Source: UBA5070 sp035913415
GTDB taxonomy: Bacteria; Fibrobacterota; Fibrobacteria; UBA5070
DNA length: 64,000 nucleotides
NCBI GenBank assembly: GCA_035913415.1
Contig: JAMIIV010000047.1
Coordinates: 1-64,000, forward strand
Reading direction: 5' to 3'
Shown here: piece after piece, positions 41,482 through 50,445 of the stretch
Layout: every line of letters begins with the position of its first letter
Numbering within the stretch: position 1 is the first letter of the stretch
Notes under the pieces: generated by a model
What the model was told of the DNA's origin: nothing
What the model saw: only the letters and a program-made list of their open reading frames with translations
Database searches by the model: none
Program-made: the position numbers and the translations under genes

Positions 41482-42216
41482 ATGCACGATCCACGTCCCG
41501 CTGGTCGCCGCCTCGGGGGCTCACGCCTTCCCGCCGCACTTTTCGTCATTTTCTGTCTGGTCGCCGGAAGTGCCGCCTTGGGCCAACCGCTCGAGACGAA
41601 GGCACCCATGGTTGCGGTCACCGCCTTGCAGGCCCGTGGCGTCGCGGAAAGCGATGCGGCGGTATTCACCGAGACCCTGGCCGACGTGCTTCTGCGCTCG
41701 GGCAAGGTGCGGGTCATGGAACGCTCGCAAATGGACAAGATCCTCGCCGAACAGGGTTTCCAGCAGGCGGGTGGCTGCGATACGGCCGAGTGCGCGGTCC
41801 AGATGGGCCGGTTGCTGGGCATCGAGCGGATCGTCGTGGGCTCGGTCGGCAAGGTCGGTGAGACCTACAGCATCTCGGTGCGCATGGTCGATGTCGGGAC
41901 CGGTGAGGTCGTATCCAGTTCGCGACGCAACCATCGCGGGGCCATCGACGACGTTCTGGAGCGGGTTGTCCCCGACGTCGGGCGCGAGCTGATCGGCGCG
42001 GGCGGGAACCGATCGGTGGATCCGACAAATCCTGCTTCCCATGTGGAGGACCGTGAGTCCTCCAAAGCCTGGTTGTGGTGGACCCTCGGAGGAGTGGCCG
42101 TGGCCGGTGGTGCCGCCACCGCTGTTGTGCTGCTTTCCGGAGATGATGCGGGAGCCACGCCTGCACCCGAGTCGCCCTCCGATACTTCCGTTCCCGTAAG
42201 GTTGACTCTGCCATGA
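41482..42216 (+). CDS. CsgG/LpoB-like envelope protein
   Basis: The 244-residue protein has an N-terminal signal (LPAALFVIFCLVAGSAALGQ) and a CsgG-type domain: MVAVTALQARGVAESDA, TETLADVLLRSGKVRVMERSQ as separate strands, KILAEQGFQQAGGC, LGIERIVVGSVGKVG, and RMVDVGTGEVVSS. A C-terminal membrane helix (WWTLGGVAVAGGAATAVVLL) is present. A lipobox is not evident. CsgG-fold proteins form secretion channels or assist periplasmic complexes; here the C-terminal helix argues for an inner-membrane or outer-membrane anchored scaffold. The lipoprotein gene starts within its stop codon (ATGA). Confidence 0.82.
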   Translation: MHDPRPAGRRLGGSRLPAALFVIFCLVAGSAALGQPLETKAPMVAVTALQARGVAESDAAVFTETLADVLLRSGKVRVMERSQMDKILAEQGFQQAGGCDTAECAVQMGRLLGIERIVVGSVGKVGETYSISVRMVDVGTGEVVSSSRRNHRGAIDDVLERVVPDVGRELIGAGGNRSVDPTNPASHVEDRESSKAWLWWTLGGVAVAGGAATAVVLLSGDDAGATPAPESPSDTSVPVRLTLP

Positions 42217-45200
42217 ACCGCATATCCAGCCTTGCTCTGCTCGCATTCCTCTTCGCCTCCTGCCAGGAGCGCGATTCGTCCCCTGCCGCCGCCGAGGTCG
42301 GGATTCCCCTCGGTGCCCGTCTCGTCGCCACGGCGCCGCTGCCCAACGCAGATCAGGTGCGCGTGCGGCTGACCATCGATGGCGAAGACCAGCCGTTGCA
42401 GTTCCACGACTACGAGAGCGGGAAACAGATCGAACTCGGCCGCGCCCCGCGCAACGCCCAATTGTCCTTCGATCTTCGGGCCTTCAGTGTGGCGGCATCG
42501 GACACCGTCTGGAAGTGGTTCGCGTCGTCTTCGGGCCGTGCCGACTCGGCCGATCATTGGACCTTTCCGTTGGCCTTGATTCGCACCGTGGCCTCGGCGG
42601 CCACCGCCAACCTTCCGACGGTGGTCGAGCCTGGCCAGGTCTGGACCTTGCCTGCCGGAACCTGGTACACCCTGGACAATTCCGACCCGCGCACGTCCGC
42701 TAGCCGTCGGGTGGCTCGTGCGGCGGCACCTCTCGATTCCATCGAGTACACACCGGGCCTGATGGTGCGCGCCGTGCTCCGCACGGTGGTGGCCGAAGGC
42801 GACACGATCTTCGGAGAATCCATCCGTATCGAAGTCCCCGTCGCCACCATCCTGGCCCCGGGGTATTCTGTCGACACCACCCAGGTGGTCGCCAAAGGGA
42901 CATCCATTGTTGTCCACAGGCGTGCCGTCACCGACACGGTCGAATATCGGCGCAACGGAGTGGGAGACTGGATCAGGGATTCCATCTTCACCGTCGATAC
43001 CGGTTTTGTGGAAGCTCGTTCTTCCCGCAACGGAGCCCATTCTGCCGTGATCCTGGGGCGATGGACTCTCGACGTCGGACCCATTCCCGCCCCTTCCCTG
43101 GTGGGCGGAGACTCCATCGATCCCGGTGGCAAGGTTCAACTGGACATCCCTGGTGGGTACATCGCCGTCTACGCCACCGGCGACACCACACGCCCCGCCA
43201 TCTGGCCGACCGGCGGACTGACGGCCCCCGATTCCGACTTCGTGTTCTTCGTACGCTCCATGCCCCTCAGCGGGGGAAAAAGCTCTCCGTGGACCCCCAT
43301 CACGATGCACATCCGGCTGCCGGGCAAGGTAGACCTCCATCAGGGCCACCGCTCCTCGAACACCGATTCCCTCTGGTTCAGGATCACCACGGATTCGGGA
43401 AGTTCCATCCTGGTCCTGCGCCCCGACGCCTTGGACCCGGAGCCCTGGATTTCCGGGGATTCCCTGGCCGTCTTCGTCGGCAAGACCATCAAGGCCTGGT
43501 CGCGTCGCGGTGCGCGCTCCGGCGATACCGCGAGGGCCACCGTACCAGTGGTGGCACCTCCCCCACCTGTTGTCCAGCCCCGGGGAGGTTCGATCCGCTC
43601 CGACGAAACGATCTCCATCGCCCCCAGCATCCCCGGCGACGCCCTCTACTATCGGATCGATCAAGGCGAATGGAACCGATACACCACCCCCTTCCTGCTG
43701 CCGGAAAGGGATTCCGTGCGGCTGGAGGCCTCCGAAGTCCGCAACGTGCGCGAAGGCTTCGACACGATGTGGTTCCATGTGCGTGCCCCGGCCCAGCTCG
43801 TCGTGGTCGGTGGCTGCCGTGTCGATTGCGATCCCGGAAGCGTCATGACCCTTTCCGTAACCAAGGGGAGCGTGATCTGGAACCACCCGGGTGAATCCTG
43901 GCAGGGTGTCCCCAAGACTGGACTCGTGCTGGACAGCTCCCGCATCTGGCGCTGGCGTTCCGTTTCGGAATCGGGTTTCGATACGTCCGAGATCGAAACG
44001 CTCCAGGTGCGAGTCGTGCAGCCAGGCGTTCCGAATCTGGCCGTGGCCTCCTACGGTGCCGGAACCGCCGCCACCGTCAGGGTCGAACCGGCCCAGGAAG
44101 GGGATTCCATCTACTACCAGGTCGCCGGAAAGCCGCCCCAGGGTAACCGATCTGCGACCAATCTGCCCGTCGTCGTAGGGGACAGCGTCAAGGCATGGGG
44201 AGTCCGTGGAACCGCGGTTTCGGACACAAGTCGATTGCGCGTCTCGAACCTCGCGCGCCCGATTCCCAGTCACCAGCCAGGGATTCATGCACCCAACACG
44301 ATCCTTTCGTTCACGCTGCCGGGGGGGGGCTTGGCCACGGACGAGATCGAGGTATCCAAGAATCGTGGCGTCGATTGGGCCGTCCAGTCCCAGGTGTCCC
44401 TGGAGGGCTCGCTCGAATTGTGGGTCCGCACGCGTCGGGATCTGGCTGGCACCTCCAGCTATTCCGATACCCTCAAGGGCATCTGGGCGGTTGTCGCCCT
44501 TCGCCCACCGAAGATCCTGGTGCCTGCCGGGCGCGTGATGGCTCTGGGCGACTCCGGGGTGCGTCTGGCCGAGCTCGATTCCAACGCGAGCCAGACCCAG
44601 GTACGGGTGGGTACGGGGGCCTGGACCACGTATCCCCCCGGGACCATCCTCACCAGGGCGTCGTTCGGTATCGCCGACACCTGGATCGGCATCGCCGCAC
44701 GCAGCATCCGCATCGCCGGGAGCGGTCTGGCCGACACCAGCACCAATGCGACGGATTCCGTCATCATTCGGAATCTGTCCGCGCCCGGATTGCGTCCCGA
44801 TTCCGGCGCCTACCACGTCGATTCCGTGGTCGTGGTGGCTCTCCAAGGCGCCTGCAAGTCCTGCATCGCGCAGCGCTACGATCCGGTTTCGTCCACGTGG
44901 AGGGATCTTGGATCGGGGCATCGCTTGGTCAGCCCGGGAAGCCAGGTGGTGCGGGTGCGTCTGACCGACTCGACCCGGACCCTTGTTTCCCCTGAGGCCT
45001 CCAGAGTGTATCGGCTCTTCGACCTGCCGGCCATGGCCGTCCTGCGGCAGACCCCCCTCGAGGGGGTGACGCGCTTGACCATTTCCCCGACGGCCACCCC
45101 GTTCACCTTCGAAATCCTCGAAGGCACCACGTGGAAGCCGGTGGCGGCCTCGACGGGCTACCTGGTGACCACCAGCGGCTCCGTCGTCTATCGTCTCGGA

Positions 45201-46421
45201 CACCAGGGAGTTTCGTATGTCGGGACTCTCCAGGTGAAGGTCACCTCGTTGCGCACCGAGGTGGTGCTCGACGCTGCCTCATGGAACGTGACCCTGACCC
45301 CGCCGACGGGATACGCCGCCCAGTACTCGGTGGACGGTGGTGATCCCACCGCGTCGGTCTGGGTCGCCTCGAAGGGGTTTGCGCTGTGCGCGACCGGCCG
45401 GTTGTGGGTGCGTTCCTGCAACACCATGAGCGTCTGCACCGCGCCGCGCGAGACGTTGCTGGTGCGCGACGACAATTCCCAGGTGCGCGCGGCAGCGAGT
45501 GCCAATTCGGGGTTCTGGATCGATCCGATCGGCACGATCCATGCCGCCAATGCCAGCGTGCCCCCGGAAATCGACGGCAAGGTGCTCACCGGAATCTGGG
45601 CCTCGGCCGACGGCGGCGTGGCGCGCACCTTCGAGGGCGACATCTTGCCCTGGGGCAAGTTGGCAGGATTGTCCACGGGCTTCGGGGTTCCTGTGGGCGC
45701 ATACGACTGGAGCCTGTTGAAGGGGGCGTCGGACATCAGGCTGGATGGCTCTCGCGGGATGGCCAAGGTCGACAAGATGTGGATCGCCTTTGGACTGACC
45801 GGTTCAGACGAGGTTTTCAGCAAGGGGATCGACCCTGATCTCTTGGCGAAGGCCGGTCAGGTGGAGTTGGCGACGGGGGCCGTTCCGTCGAAACTAGGGA
45901 CGACGTCGCCGGTGCCATACACCGCATTGCTGCTCGGGAGCCCCGGAGAAGAACAGCAGGTCCTGGTCTGCCAGGACGGAAACTGGACCCGATGCGAGCC
46001 CATCCATGTCGACGTTTCGGGGACTGTCGTGGACATCCGGGTCCGAGGGAGCATCGTCCAGGTGACGCGCAATGACAAGGTGTCTTTGGTCTACCAGCTC
46101 ACGTTCAATGAGGCGATCGGCTTTCCAAGCATGGAGTACGTGGAGAGGAACAAGCTGGAAACGATCATCACGCCTGCGCTCACGTCCAGCCACCTGGTGT
46201 TCCCCGATCGCTCCGGCGGCCTGGCGGCCTGGACCTTTTCGGCGATATCCGGTGATGCCCTGACTTCCGGAGGTGAATGGACCACTGTGCTGGGAGGAAA
46301 TGCTTCCGTCGTGGCCCTGCACCCGGATGGTCGGTTTGCCCACTTCTACTACAGCGCAACTTTGCAATGGATTCCCTCCAGGCTTTCGGAGTGGATGGCG
46401 GCTCCGACCTCGATCAAGTAG
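42213..46421 (+). CDS. Large surface lipoprotein with chitobiase-C-terminal-like repeats
   Basis: The 1402-residue lipoprotein has a lipobox ending at C17 (LLAFLFASC). After an N-terminal beta domain come about ten loosely conserved ~80-110-residue beta-sandwich units. These resemble the CHB_HEX_C domain (for example GTWYTLDNSDPRTSA, DALYYRIDQGEWNRY, GDSIYYQVAGKPP, YSVDGGDPTASVW). The C-terminal ~290 residues differ and may be a beta-propeller-like cap. It is translationally coupled to the CsgG-like gene, so the two probably form one envelope machine or an adhesin-anchor pair. A G9 run at 44321-44329 is in frame. Function is unknown. Confidence 0.85.
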   Translation: MNRISSLALLAFLFASCQERDSSPAAAEVGIPLGARLVATAPLPNADQVRVRLTIDGEDQPLQFHDYESGKQIELGRAPRNAQLSFDLRAFSVAASDTVWKWFASSSGRADSADHWTFPLALIRTVASAATANLPTVVEPGQVWTLPAGTWYTLDNSDPRTSASRRVARAAAPLDSIEYTPGLMVRAVLRTVVAEGDTIFGESIRIEVPVATILAPGYSVDTTQVVAKGTSIVVHRRAVTDTVEYRRNGVGDWIRDSIFTVDTGFVEARSSRNGAHSAVILGRWTLDVGPIPAPSLVGGDSIDPGGKVQLDIPGGYIAVYATGDTTRPAIWPTGGLTAPDSDFVFFVRSMPLSGGKSSPWTPITMHIRLPGKVDLHQGHRSSNTDSLWFRITTDSGSSILVLRPDALDPEPWISGDSLAVFVGKTIKAWSRRGARSGDTARATVPVVAPPPPVVQPRGGSIRSDETISIAPSIPGDALYYRIDQGEWNRYTTPFLLPERDSVRLEASEVRNVREGFDTMWFHVRAPAQLVVVGGCRVDCDPGSVMTLSVTKGSVIWNHPGESWQGVPKTGLVLDSSRIWRWRSVSESGFDTSEIETLQVRVVQPGVPNLAVASYGAGTAATVRVEPAQEGDSIYYQVAGKPPQGNRSATNLPVVVGDSVKAWGVRGTAVSDTSRLRVSNLARPIPSHQPGIHAPNTILSFTLPGGGLATDEIEVSKNRGVDWAVQSQVSLEGSLELWVRTRRDLAGTSSYSDTLKGIWAVVALRPPKILVPAGRVMALGDSGVRLAELDSNASQTQVRVGTGAWTTYPPGTILTRASFGIADTWIGIAARSIRIAGSGLADTSTNATDSVIIRNLSAPGLRPDSGAYHVDSVVVVALQGACKSCIAQRYDPVSSTWRDLGSGHRLVSPGSQVVRVRLTDSTRTLVSPEASRVYRLFDLPAMAVLRQTPLEGVTRLTISPTATPFTFEILEGTTWKPVAASTGYLVTTSGSVVYRLGHQGVSYVGTLQVKVTSLRTEVVLDAASWNVTLTPPTGYAAQYSVDGGDPTASVWVASKGFALCATGRLWVRSCNTMSVCTAPRETLLVRDDNSQVRAAASANSGFWIDPIGTIHAANASVPPEIDGKVLTGIWASADGGVARTFEGDILPWGKLAGLSTGFGVPVGAYDWSLLKGASDIRLDGSRGMAKVDKMWIAFGLTGSDEVFSKGIDPDLLAKAGQVELATGAVPSKLGTTSPVPYTALLLGSPGEEQQVLVCQDGNWTRCEPIHVDVSGTVVDIRVRGSIVQVTRNDKVSLVYQLTFNEAIGFPSMEYVERNKLETIITPALTSSHLVFPDRSGGLAAWTFSAISGDALTSGGEWTTVLGGNASVVALHPDGRFAHFYYSATLQWIPSRLSEWMAAPTSIK

Positions 46422-46433
46422 GGGGCTGCGATT

Positions 46434-46464
46434 CATGGTCGGGGAAGCACCTTTCCCGACCATG
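46434..46464 (+). promoter_or_regulatory. Hairpin over the trmO start codons
   Basis: CATGGTCGGG (46434-46443) pairs with CCCGACCATG (46455-46464), extended inward to a 13-bp stem around GCACC. Both in-frame trmO ATGs (46435 and 46462) lie in the arms. It follows the lipoprotein stop by 12 bases. It could terminate that transcript or hide the start codon; no T-run is seen. Confidence 0.55.
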
Positions 46465-47199
46465 ATCATCGAGCCGTTGGGTCGCTTGCGCACCTGCTTT
46501 CCCGAGAAGTTCGGCATCCCCCGCCAGAGTGGCCTCGCACCCTTGGCGCGGGGCGTTCTGCGTTTTTCCGACCAACAGCCCGCGGAGATCTGGAGGCACG
46601 CGCTCAAGGGCCTGGAAGAGATTTCGCACGTGTGGGTCACCTTCGTGTTCCACGCCGCCATCGAAGATGGCTGGAAAAGCCTGGTGCGGCCGCCGCGCTT
46701 GGGAGGTCGCGAAAAGATGGGTGTCTTCGCGACACGTTCGCCCCATCGGCCCAATTTCCTGGGCCAGTCGTTGCTCGCTGTGGAACGGGTCGATTTCGCC
46801 GAGCCGTCCGTGACATTTTCCGGCGTCGATCTGCTCGACGGTACCCCCATCGTCGATCTGCGTCCCTACCACCCTGGGCACGACCTCCCGCAAGGAACGC
46901 TCCGCTCGGGATGGATCGATCGCGTCGGGGAGCCCGTCGTGGACGTGACCTGGGCCGAACCTGCGCTGGAAGCCCTCACCAAAGCAGCAGGACACTCCCT
47001 CGAAGGAATGCCCTCGTACGAGGCCGGGGAACTGCGCGATCTGGTGCAGTCTCTGGTGGTTCTCGATCCGCGTCCCGGCCATCTGCGCGGGGGGACGGGG
47101 GAATGGGCCATGCGCCTGCTGGGTTTCGACGTGCGTTTTTCCATCCGGGGCGACCAGGCGCGTATCGAGGCCATCGACCTGGAGGCAGCGGCGATCTAG
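46462..47199 (+). CDS. trmO: tRNA (t6A37) methyltransferase TrmO
   Basis: The 245-residue enzyme N6-methylates t6A at position 37 of tRNA-Thr using S-adenosylmethionine. The diagnostic motifs are IEPLGRLRT, FGIPRQSGL, and GVFATRSPHRPNFLGQSLL. Substrate residues VDLRPYHPG and a C-terminal RIEAID-type end are also present. The start at 46462 puts IEPLG at the N-terminus as in the family; an in-frame ATG at 46435 is also possible. It acts after the TsaB pathway. Confidence 0.9.
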   Translation: MIIEPLGRLRTCFPEKFGIPRQSGLAPLARGVLRFSDQQPAEIWRHALKGLEEISHVWVTFVFHAAIEDGWKSLVRPPRLGGREKMGVFATRSPHRPNFLGQSLLAVERVDFAEPSVTFSGVDLLDGTPIVDLRPYHPGHDLPQGTLRSGWIDRVGEPVVDVTWAEPALEALTKAAGHSLEGMPSYEAGELRDLVQSLVVLDPRPGHLRGGTGEWAMRLLGFDVRFSIRGDQARIEAIDLEAAAI

Positions 47200-47283
47200 A
47201 TGGTCTGAACGTCTACCGGGCTTGGATAGACGGCTTGGCCGAGTCCGCGACAGGGGGGGCGCCGATCGCGCTCCGGGATGAAG

Positions 47284-48216
47284 TCAGATTCCGTCCAGCA
47301 GGTGCGTGCCGGCCGCCACCAGGGTGCGCCGCAGACAGGCGATGTCGACCGACAACATGCCCAACAGACGACCACGGGCGCGGGGTTCCCAGATCGCACA
47401 GGCGGGGGAGGGCATGTGCGTGTCGCGAGCGCGGTAGGCGGTGGCTTCCGCCAGGGAGTCGCGGCCCTCCATCAGCGACTCGAAACGCGAGATCGCCTCG
47501 GGGCTGGGCTCCAAGGTCAATACCGCGGCATCGGGGTGCAACTCCATGGCGGTCAAGAGCAAGCCCGCCTGGTTCCATCCGGGATGGCGGGAATGGAACG
47601 GTTCCGCTTCCTGGCTGGATGGTTCCTGGAGAACCAGGCCGCAGCGCGTCTCCAGGGTGGCACGAGCCGTGGCGTGAAGGTCGGGGGGAGTGTCGGCATT
47701 GGCCAGAAGCAAGCCCACCAACGGGCGTCGTCGGCTTGCGATTTCCAATGTGTCCAACAGGTGATCTGCGAGGTCGTCCATCTCCGAGGGTCGGAAACGG
47801 GCGATGCCTCCGGGAGGAATGTCGGCCACGGGGGATACCTCTCCCACCAGCGCGATCACACGGGAACGATCCCCGAAGGGGATCTCATCCAACCCCAGGC
47901 CGTTCTCGTCGAGCTCGACCACCCAGGGGGCAGTGCTGTCCACAAACCCCTCGACGACAGCCAGGTCGAAGTCGCGCAACAGGGCGCGCTGCAACGCCAG
48001 ATCGGGGTGCCCGGTGCGGATCCATCGCGTTTCCCGGCCGGTGCAGGTCAGCGCTGCGGCCGTGTCTGGTGCGGGGATGGCCGTTTCGAAGTTTACTCCG
48101 TGGCCCACCCAGCCCGTGGGGCGTTCCTGCTGCAGTCGGGCCGCCAGTTTTCGTGCAACCCCGGAGGTGCCGCGAGGTCTCCAGATGATTTCCTGGGGGT
48201 GGTATTGCCAAGCCAT
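47284..48216 (-). CDS. Degenerate MobB-MobA fusion protein
   Basis: The 310-residue protein shows a MobB-like half (~1-150: GTSGVARKLAARL in place of a P-loop, then DLAVVEGFVDS and IALVGEVSPVADIP) joined to a MobA-like half (~155-310: PLVGLLLANADTPPD where the GG.SxRMG.DKA loop should be, and the well-kept SPACAIWEPRARGRLL end). Intact MobB binds GTP through GxxxxGKT and MobA transfers GMP to molybdopterin. Both catalytic signatures are missing here, so it is either a pseudoenzyme or a remote relative with a new role. It lies 2 bases after an 81-residue gene in the same operon. No molybdoenzyme is visible in the window. Confidence 0.68.
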   Translation of the reverse strand: MAWQYHPQEIIWRPRGTSGVARKLAARLQQERPTGWVGHGVNFETAIPAPDTAAALTCTGRETRWIRTGHPDLALQRALLRDFDLAVVEGFVDSTAPWVVELDENGLGLDEIPFGDRSRVIALVGEVSPVADIPPGGIARFRPSEMDDLADHLLDTLEIASRRRPLVGLLLANADTPPDLHATARATLETRCGLVLQEPSSQEAEPFHSRHPGWNQAGLLLTAMELHPDAAVLTLEPSPEAISRFESLMEGRDSLAEATAYRARDTHMPSPACAIWEPRARGRLLGMLSVDIACLRRTLVAAGTHLLDGI

Positions 48217-48218
48217 CG

Positions 48219-48464
48219 TCAGAACGTCTCCCTGGCCAGCGTGCGTCTCTCCGTTGACAGCACCCGCCGCTCCTCCAGTTTGGCCAATGCCTGGAGATGC
48301 TCGGGGCTTCCCTCCAGCCCGACCCGCTCGAAGCGGGTGTGGGCGCCTTCCTTGCGGATCCGGAAGATTACGCGATCGGAGCCGCGGGGATGGACTTCGA
48401 GGGATCCCAAAGGCAACTCCGCCAGGCGGGCGTCGATTTCGCGAAGTCGGTCGAGATGCATCAT
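48219..48464 (-). CDS. Unknown 81-residue protein upstream of the MobBA-like gene
   Basis: This small soluble protein is rich in charged residues (LREIDARLAELPLG, SDRVIFRIRKEG) and has a C-terminal helical tail (EHLQALAKLEERRVLS). I do not recognise it. A tandem ATGATG (48464/48461) starts it. It shares a 30-base divergent spacer with nuoA. The downstream MobBA-like gene begins 2 bases after its stop, so the two are coupled. Confidence 0.7.
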   Translation of the reverse strand: MMHLDRLREIDARLAELPLGSLEVHPRGSDRVIFRIRKEGAHTRFERVGLEGSPEHLQALAKLEERRVLSTERRTLARETF

Positions 48465-48494
48465 CGCTGGTCGGGAAGCTACTTTTCTTTCCCT
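48465..48494. promoter_or_regulatory. 30-base divergent promoter region
   Basis: Only 30 bases separate the start codons of the minus-strand 81-residue gene and nuoA. TACTTT (48480-48485) reads toward nuoA with nine bases to the ATG. TAGCTT (48481-48476, minus) reads the other way with eleven bases to the first ATG. The two -10 candidates overlap, so the promoters may exclude each other. Confidence 0.4.
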
Positions 48495-48944
48495 ATGAGC
48501 CCAGTGACCGCCGGAGCGCACCACTACGCCGAGTACGGAGCCATCGCCCTGCTCGGGATCCTCATGATCGTCGCGGTCTTCGCCATGATGCAGATCGTAC
48601 GGATCATCACCCGCGTGTTGTCTCGTATCCAGGACACGGACGCGAAGAAGCAGACCTACGAGTGCGGTGAAGAACCGATCGGCCCGGCGTGGTTTCGCTT
48701 CAACAATCGTTTCTACCTGGTGGCGATTCTTTTCCTGGTCTTCGACGTCGAAGTCGCCCTCCTGATGCCCGTTCTGTCTCGCTACACCACCTTCCTTGGT
48801 GAAGGTACGGGGGCGGCGGCCTTCGCCAAGATCTTCCTGTTCGCCGGCACCCTCGCCTTGGGTCTGGTCTACGCCGTCGCCAAAGGCGACATTTCCTGGA
48901 ACAAGTCGATCAAGCTCGACGAAGGGGATCGTTCCGATGTCTGA
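48495..48944 (+). CDS. nuoA: NADH-quinone oxidoreductase subunit A
   Basis: The 149-residue inner-membrane subunit of complex I has three hydrophobic helices. Its conserved acidic loop YECGEEPIGPAWFRFNNRFYL and second helix FLVFDVEVALLMPV are unmistakable (quoted as separate blocks). It lies next to the quinone and proton path. The nuoB gene starts 8 bases inside its 3' end. The rest of the nuo operon does not follow. Confidence 0.95.
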   Translation: MSPVTAGAHHYAEYGAIALLGILMIVAVFAMMQIVRIITRVLSRIQDTDAKKQTYECGEEPIGPAWFRFNNRFYLVAILFLVFDVEVALLMPVLSRYTTFLGEGTGAAAFAKIFLFAGTLALGLVYAVAKGDISWNKSIKLDEGDRSDV

Positions 48945-49470
48945 CACGTCTCCCCAGTCCGACAACAAGGCGGGAAACCGCGACGACGAGCAGATTCTCC
49001 TGACGTCCGTCGACGACTTCCTCAACTGGGGACGTGAAAATTCCCTCTGGTATCTCCTGTTCGCCACGGCTTGTTGTGGCATCGAGCTGATGCAGACCGG
49101 CGGCCCCAAATACGACTGGGACCGGTTGGGCATGATTCCGCGTCCCACACCGCGCCAGGCCGACCTGATGGTCATCGCCGGCACCATCACCCACAAGATG
49201 GCCAGCCGTGTCAAGACGCTTTACGACCAGATGGCCGAACCCCGTTGGGTGGTCAGCATGGGGTCGTGCGCCAATGCCGGCGGTCCGTTCAGCAAGTTCA
49301 GCTACAGTGTGCTCAACGGCATCGACAAATACGTTCCGGTAGACATCTACATCCCCGGTTGCCCTCCTCGTCCGGAAGCTCTCATCGACGGCGTTCTGGC
49401 TCTGCGCACCCGCATCGACGAATACCGCACCTTCGGGCGTCGTCCGGTGGAGCCCGTCACCATCCTCTGA
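48937..49470 (+). CDS. nuoB: NADH-quinone oxidoreductase subunit B
   Basis: The 177-residue peripheral-arm subunit of complex I carries the terminal N2 4Fe-4S cluster that passes electrons to quinone. The ligands are the tandem cysteines in ATACCGIELM, the cysteine of MGSCANAGGPF and that of IPGCPPRPE. Overlap with nuoA (8 bases) shows co-translation. A TIGR02147 gene follows instead of nuoC, so the remaining subunits must be encoded elsewhere. Confidence 0.96.
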   Translation: MSDTSPQSDNKAGNRDDEQILLTSVDDFLNWGRENSLWYLLFATACCGIELMQTGGPKYDWDRLGMIPRPTPRQADLMVIAGTITHKMASRVKTLYDQMAEPRWVVSMGSCANAGGPFSKFSYSVLNGIDKYVPVDIYIPGCPPRPEALIDGVLALRTRIDEYRTFGRRPVEPVTIL

Positions 49471-49611
49471 CGGCCCCTCTCCCCGCGGGCACAGGTGTTG
49501 TCAATGCCTTGAATCCCCTCTGGTCGGCATTCCGGCAAGCTCCATCTGCGATCGAGGGAAGCGTTGTCATTTCCAGTGCACAGGGGAATGCAGGGTGGTA
49601 CCATTGTAGCC

Positions 49612-50445
49612 ATGCCGATGCCTCTTCTCCTCGAGTACAGCGACTACCGGGAATACCTTCGCGATGCCATGGAGGGGTTGCGCGAGGTCAGGCCCTGGTT
49701 TTCCCTGCGCTGGCTGGGCAAGCAGATCGAACTCGATCCCGGGAATCTGGTCAAGGTCATCCAACGTGAACGGCACCTCCCGGGGCGTTGCATCGCACCC
49801 TTGGCCACCGAACTGGGGCTCACGGCCCGCGACACGGAATATCTCCAGCGACTCGTCGAATTCGGGAAGGCGACCACGGCAGACAAGACTCGGATCGCCT
49901 ACGAGCGCCTTCTGGATCTCAAGTACGCCAAACCGGAGGTCCTGGGCCGCAACCAATACGCGTTCTACCGCGACTGGCGTTGCACGGCAGTGCTCGGTCT
50001 GCTCCACCTCGATGGGGTGCGAGGCACCGAAGCCGAGATCGCCGACATGCTCGAGCCTCGCTCCACCCCCGCCGAGGTGCGCAAGGTCCTCGATCTTTTG
50101 TTGGAGCTCGGCATGGTGGAGCACCTTCGAGGCGGCCGTTGGCGAGCGGGGAAAAGTTTGCTATCGACCGGAGAAAAATGGAAGGATATGGGCGTGCGCA
50201 CTTTCCAGAAGGAAACGCTCCACCTCGCGGAGCGAGCCCTCGACCAGATCGATCCCGAAGAACGTGACATCACCACGGCCACGGTGACCTTGGGGCGGGA
50301 CGATCTCGCCAAGGTCCGAGAAATGGCCAAGGAGTTCCGTCGTGCCGTACTGGCGCTGGCGACGGGCAGTTCCAATCCCGAGCGGGTCTACCAGCTCAAC
50401 TTGCAATTGTTCCCCCTTTCGCGCCCGGTTGGAGGTGCTTCTTGA
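49612..50445 (+). CDS. TIGR02147 family protein
   Basis: The 277-residue protein belongs to a family best known as expanded paralogs in Fibrobacter succinogenes. The N-terminus LEYSDYREYLRDAMEGLR and the FSLRWLGKQIELDPGNLVKVI stretch are characteristic and look like an atypical helix-turn-helix. The C-terminus (VTLGRDDLAKVREMAKEFRRAVLALA) is also conserved. The role is not established, but a transcription regulator is plausible. A TACCAT hexamer seven bases before ATG 49612 fits leaderless transcription. The next gene, a lipoprotein, begins in its stop codon (TTGA). Confidence 0.88.
   Translation: MPMPLLLEYSDYREYLRDAMEGLREVRPWFSLRWLGKQIELDPGNLVKVIQRERHLPGRCIAPLATELGLTARDTEYLQRLVEFGKATTADKTRIAYERLLDLKYAKPEVLGRNQYAFYRDWRCTAVLGLLHLDGVRGTEAEIADMLEPRSTPAEVRKVLDLLLELGMVEHLRGGRWRAGKSLLSTGEKWKDMGVRTFQKETLHLAERALDQIDPEERDITTATVTLGRDDLAKVREMAKEFRRAVLALATGSSNPERVYQLNLQLFPLSRPVGGAS

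Noticed and set aside
41865..45203. 1112-codon open frame antisense to the large lipoprotein
   Set aside because: Gly/Asp/Arg-rich shadow; the plus-strand frame has a lipobox and repeated domains.
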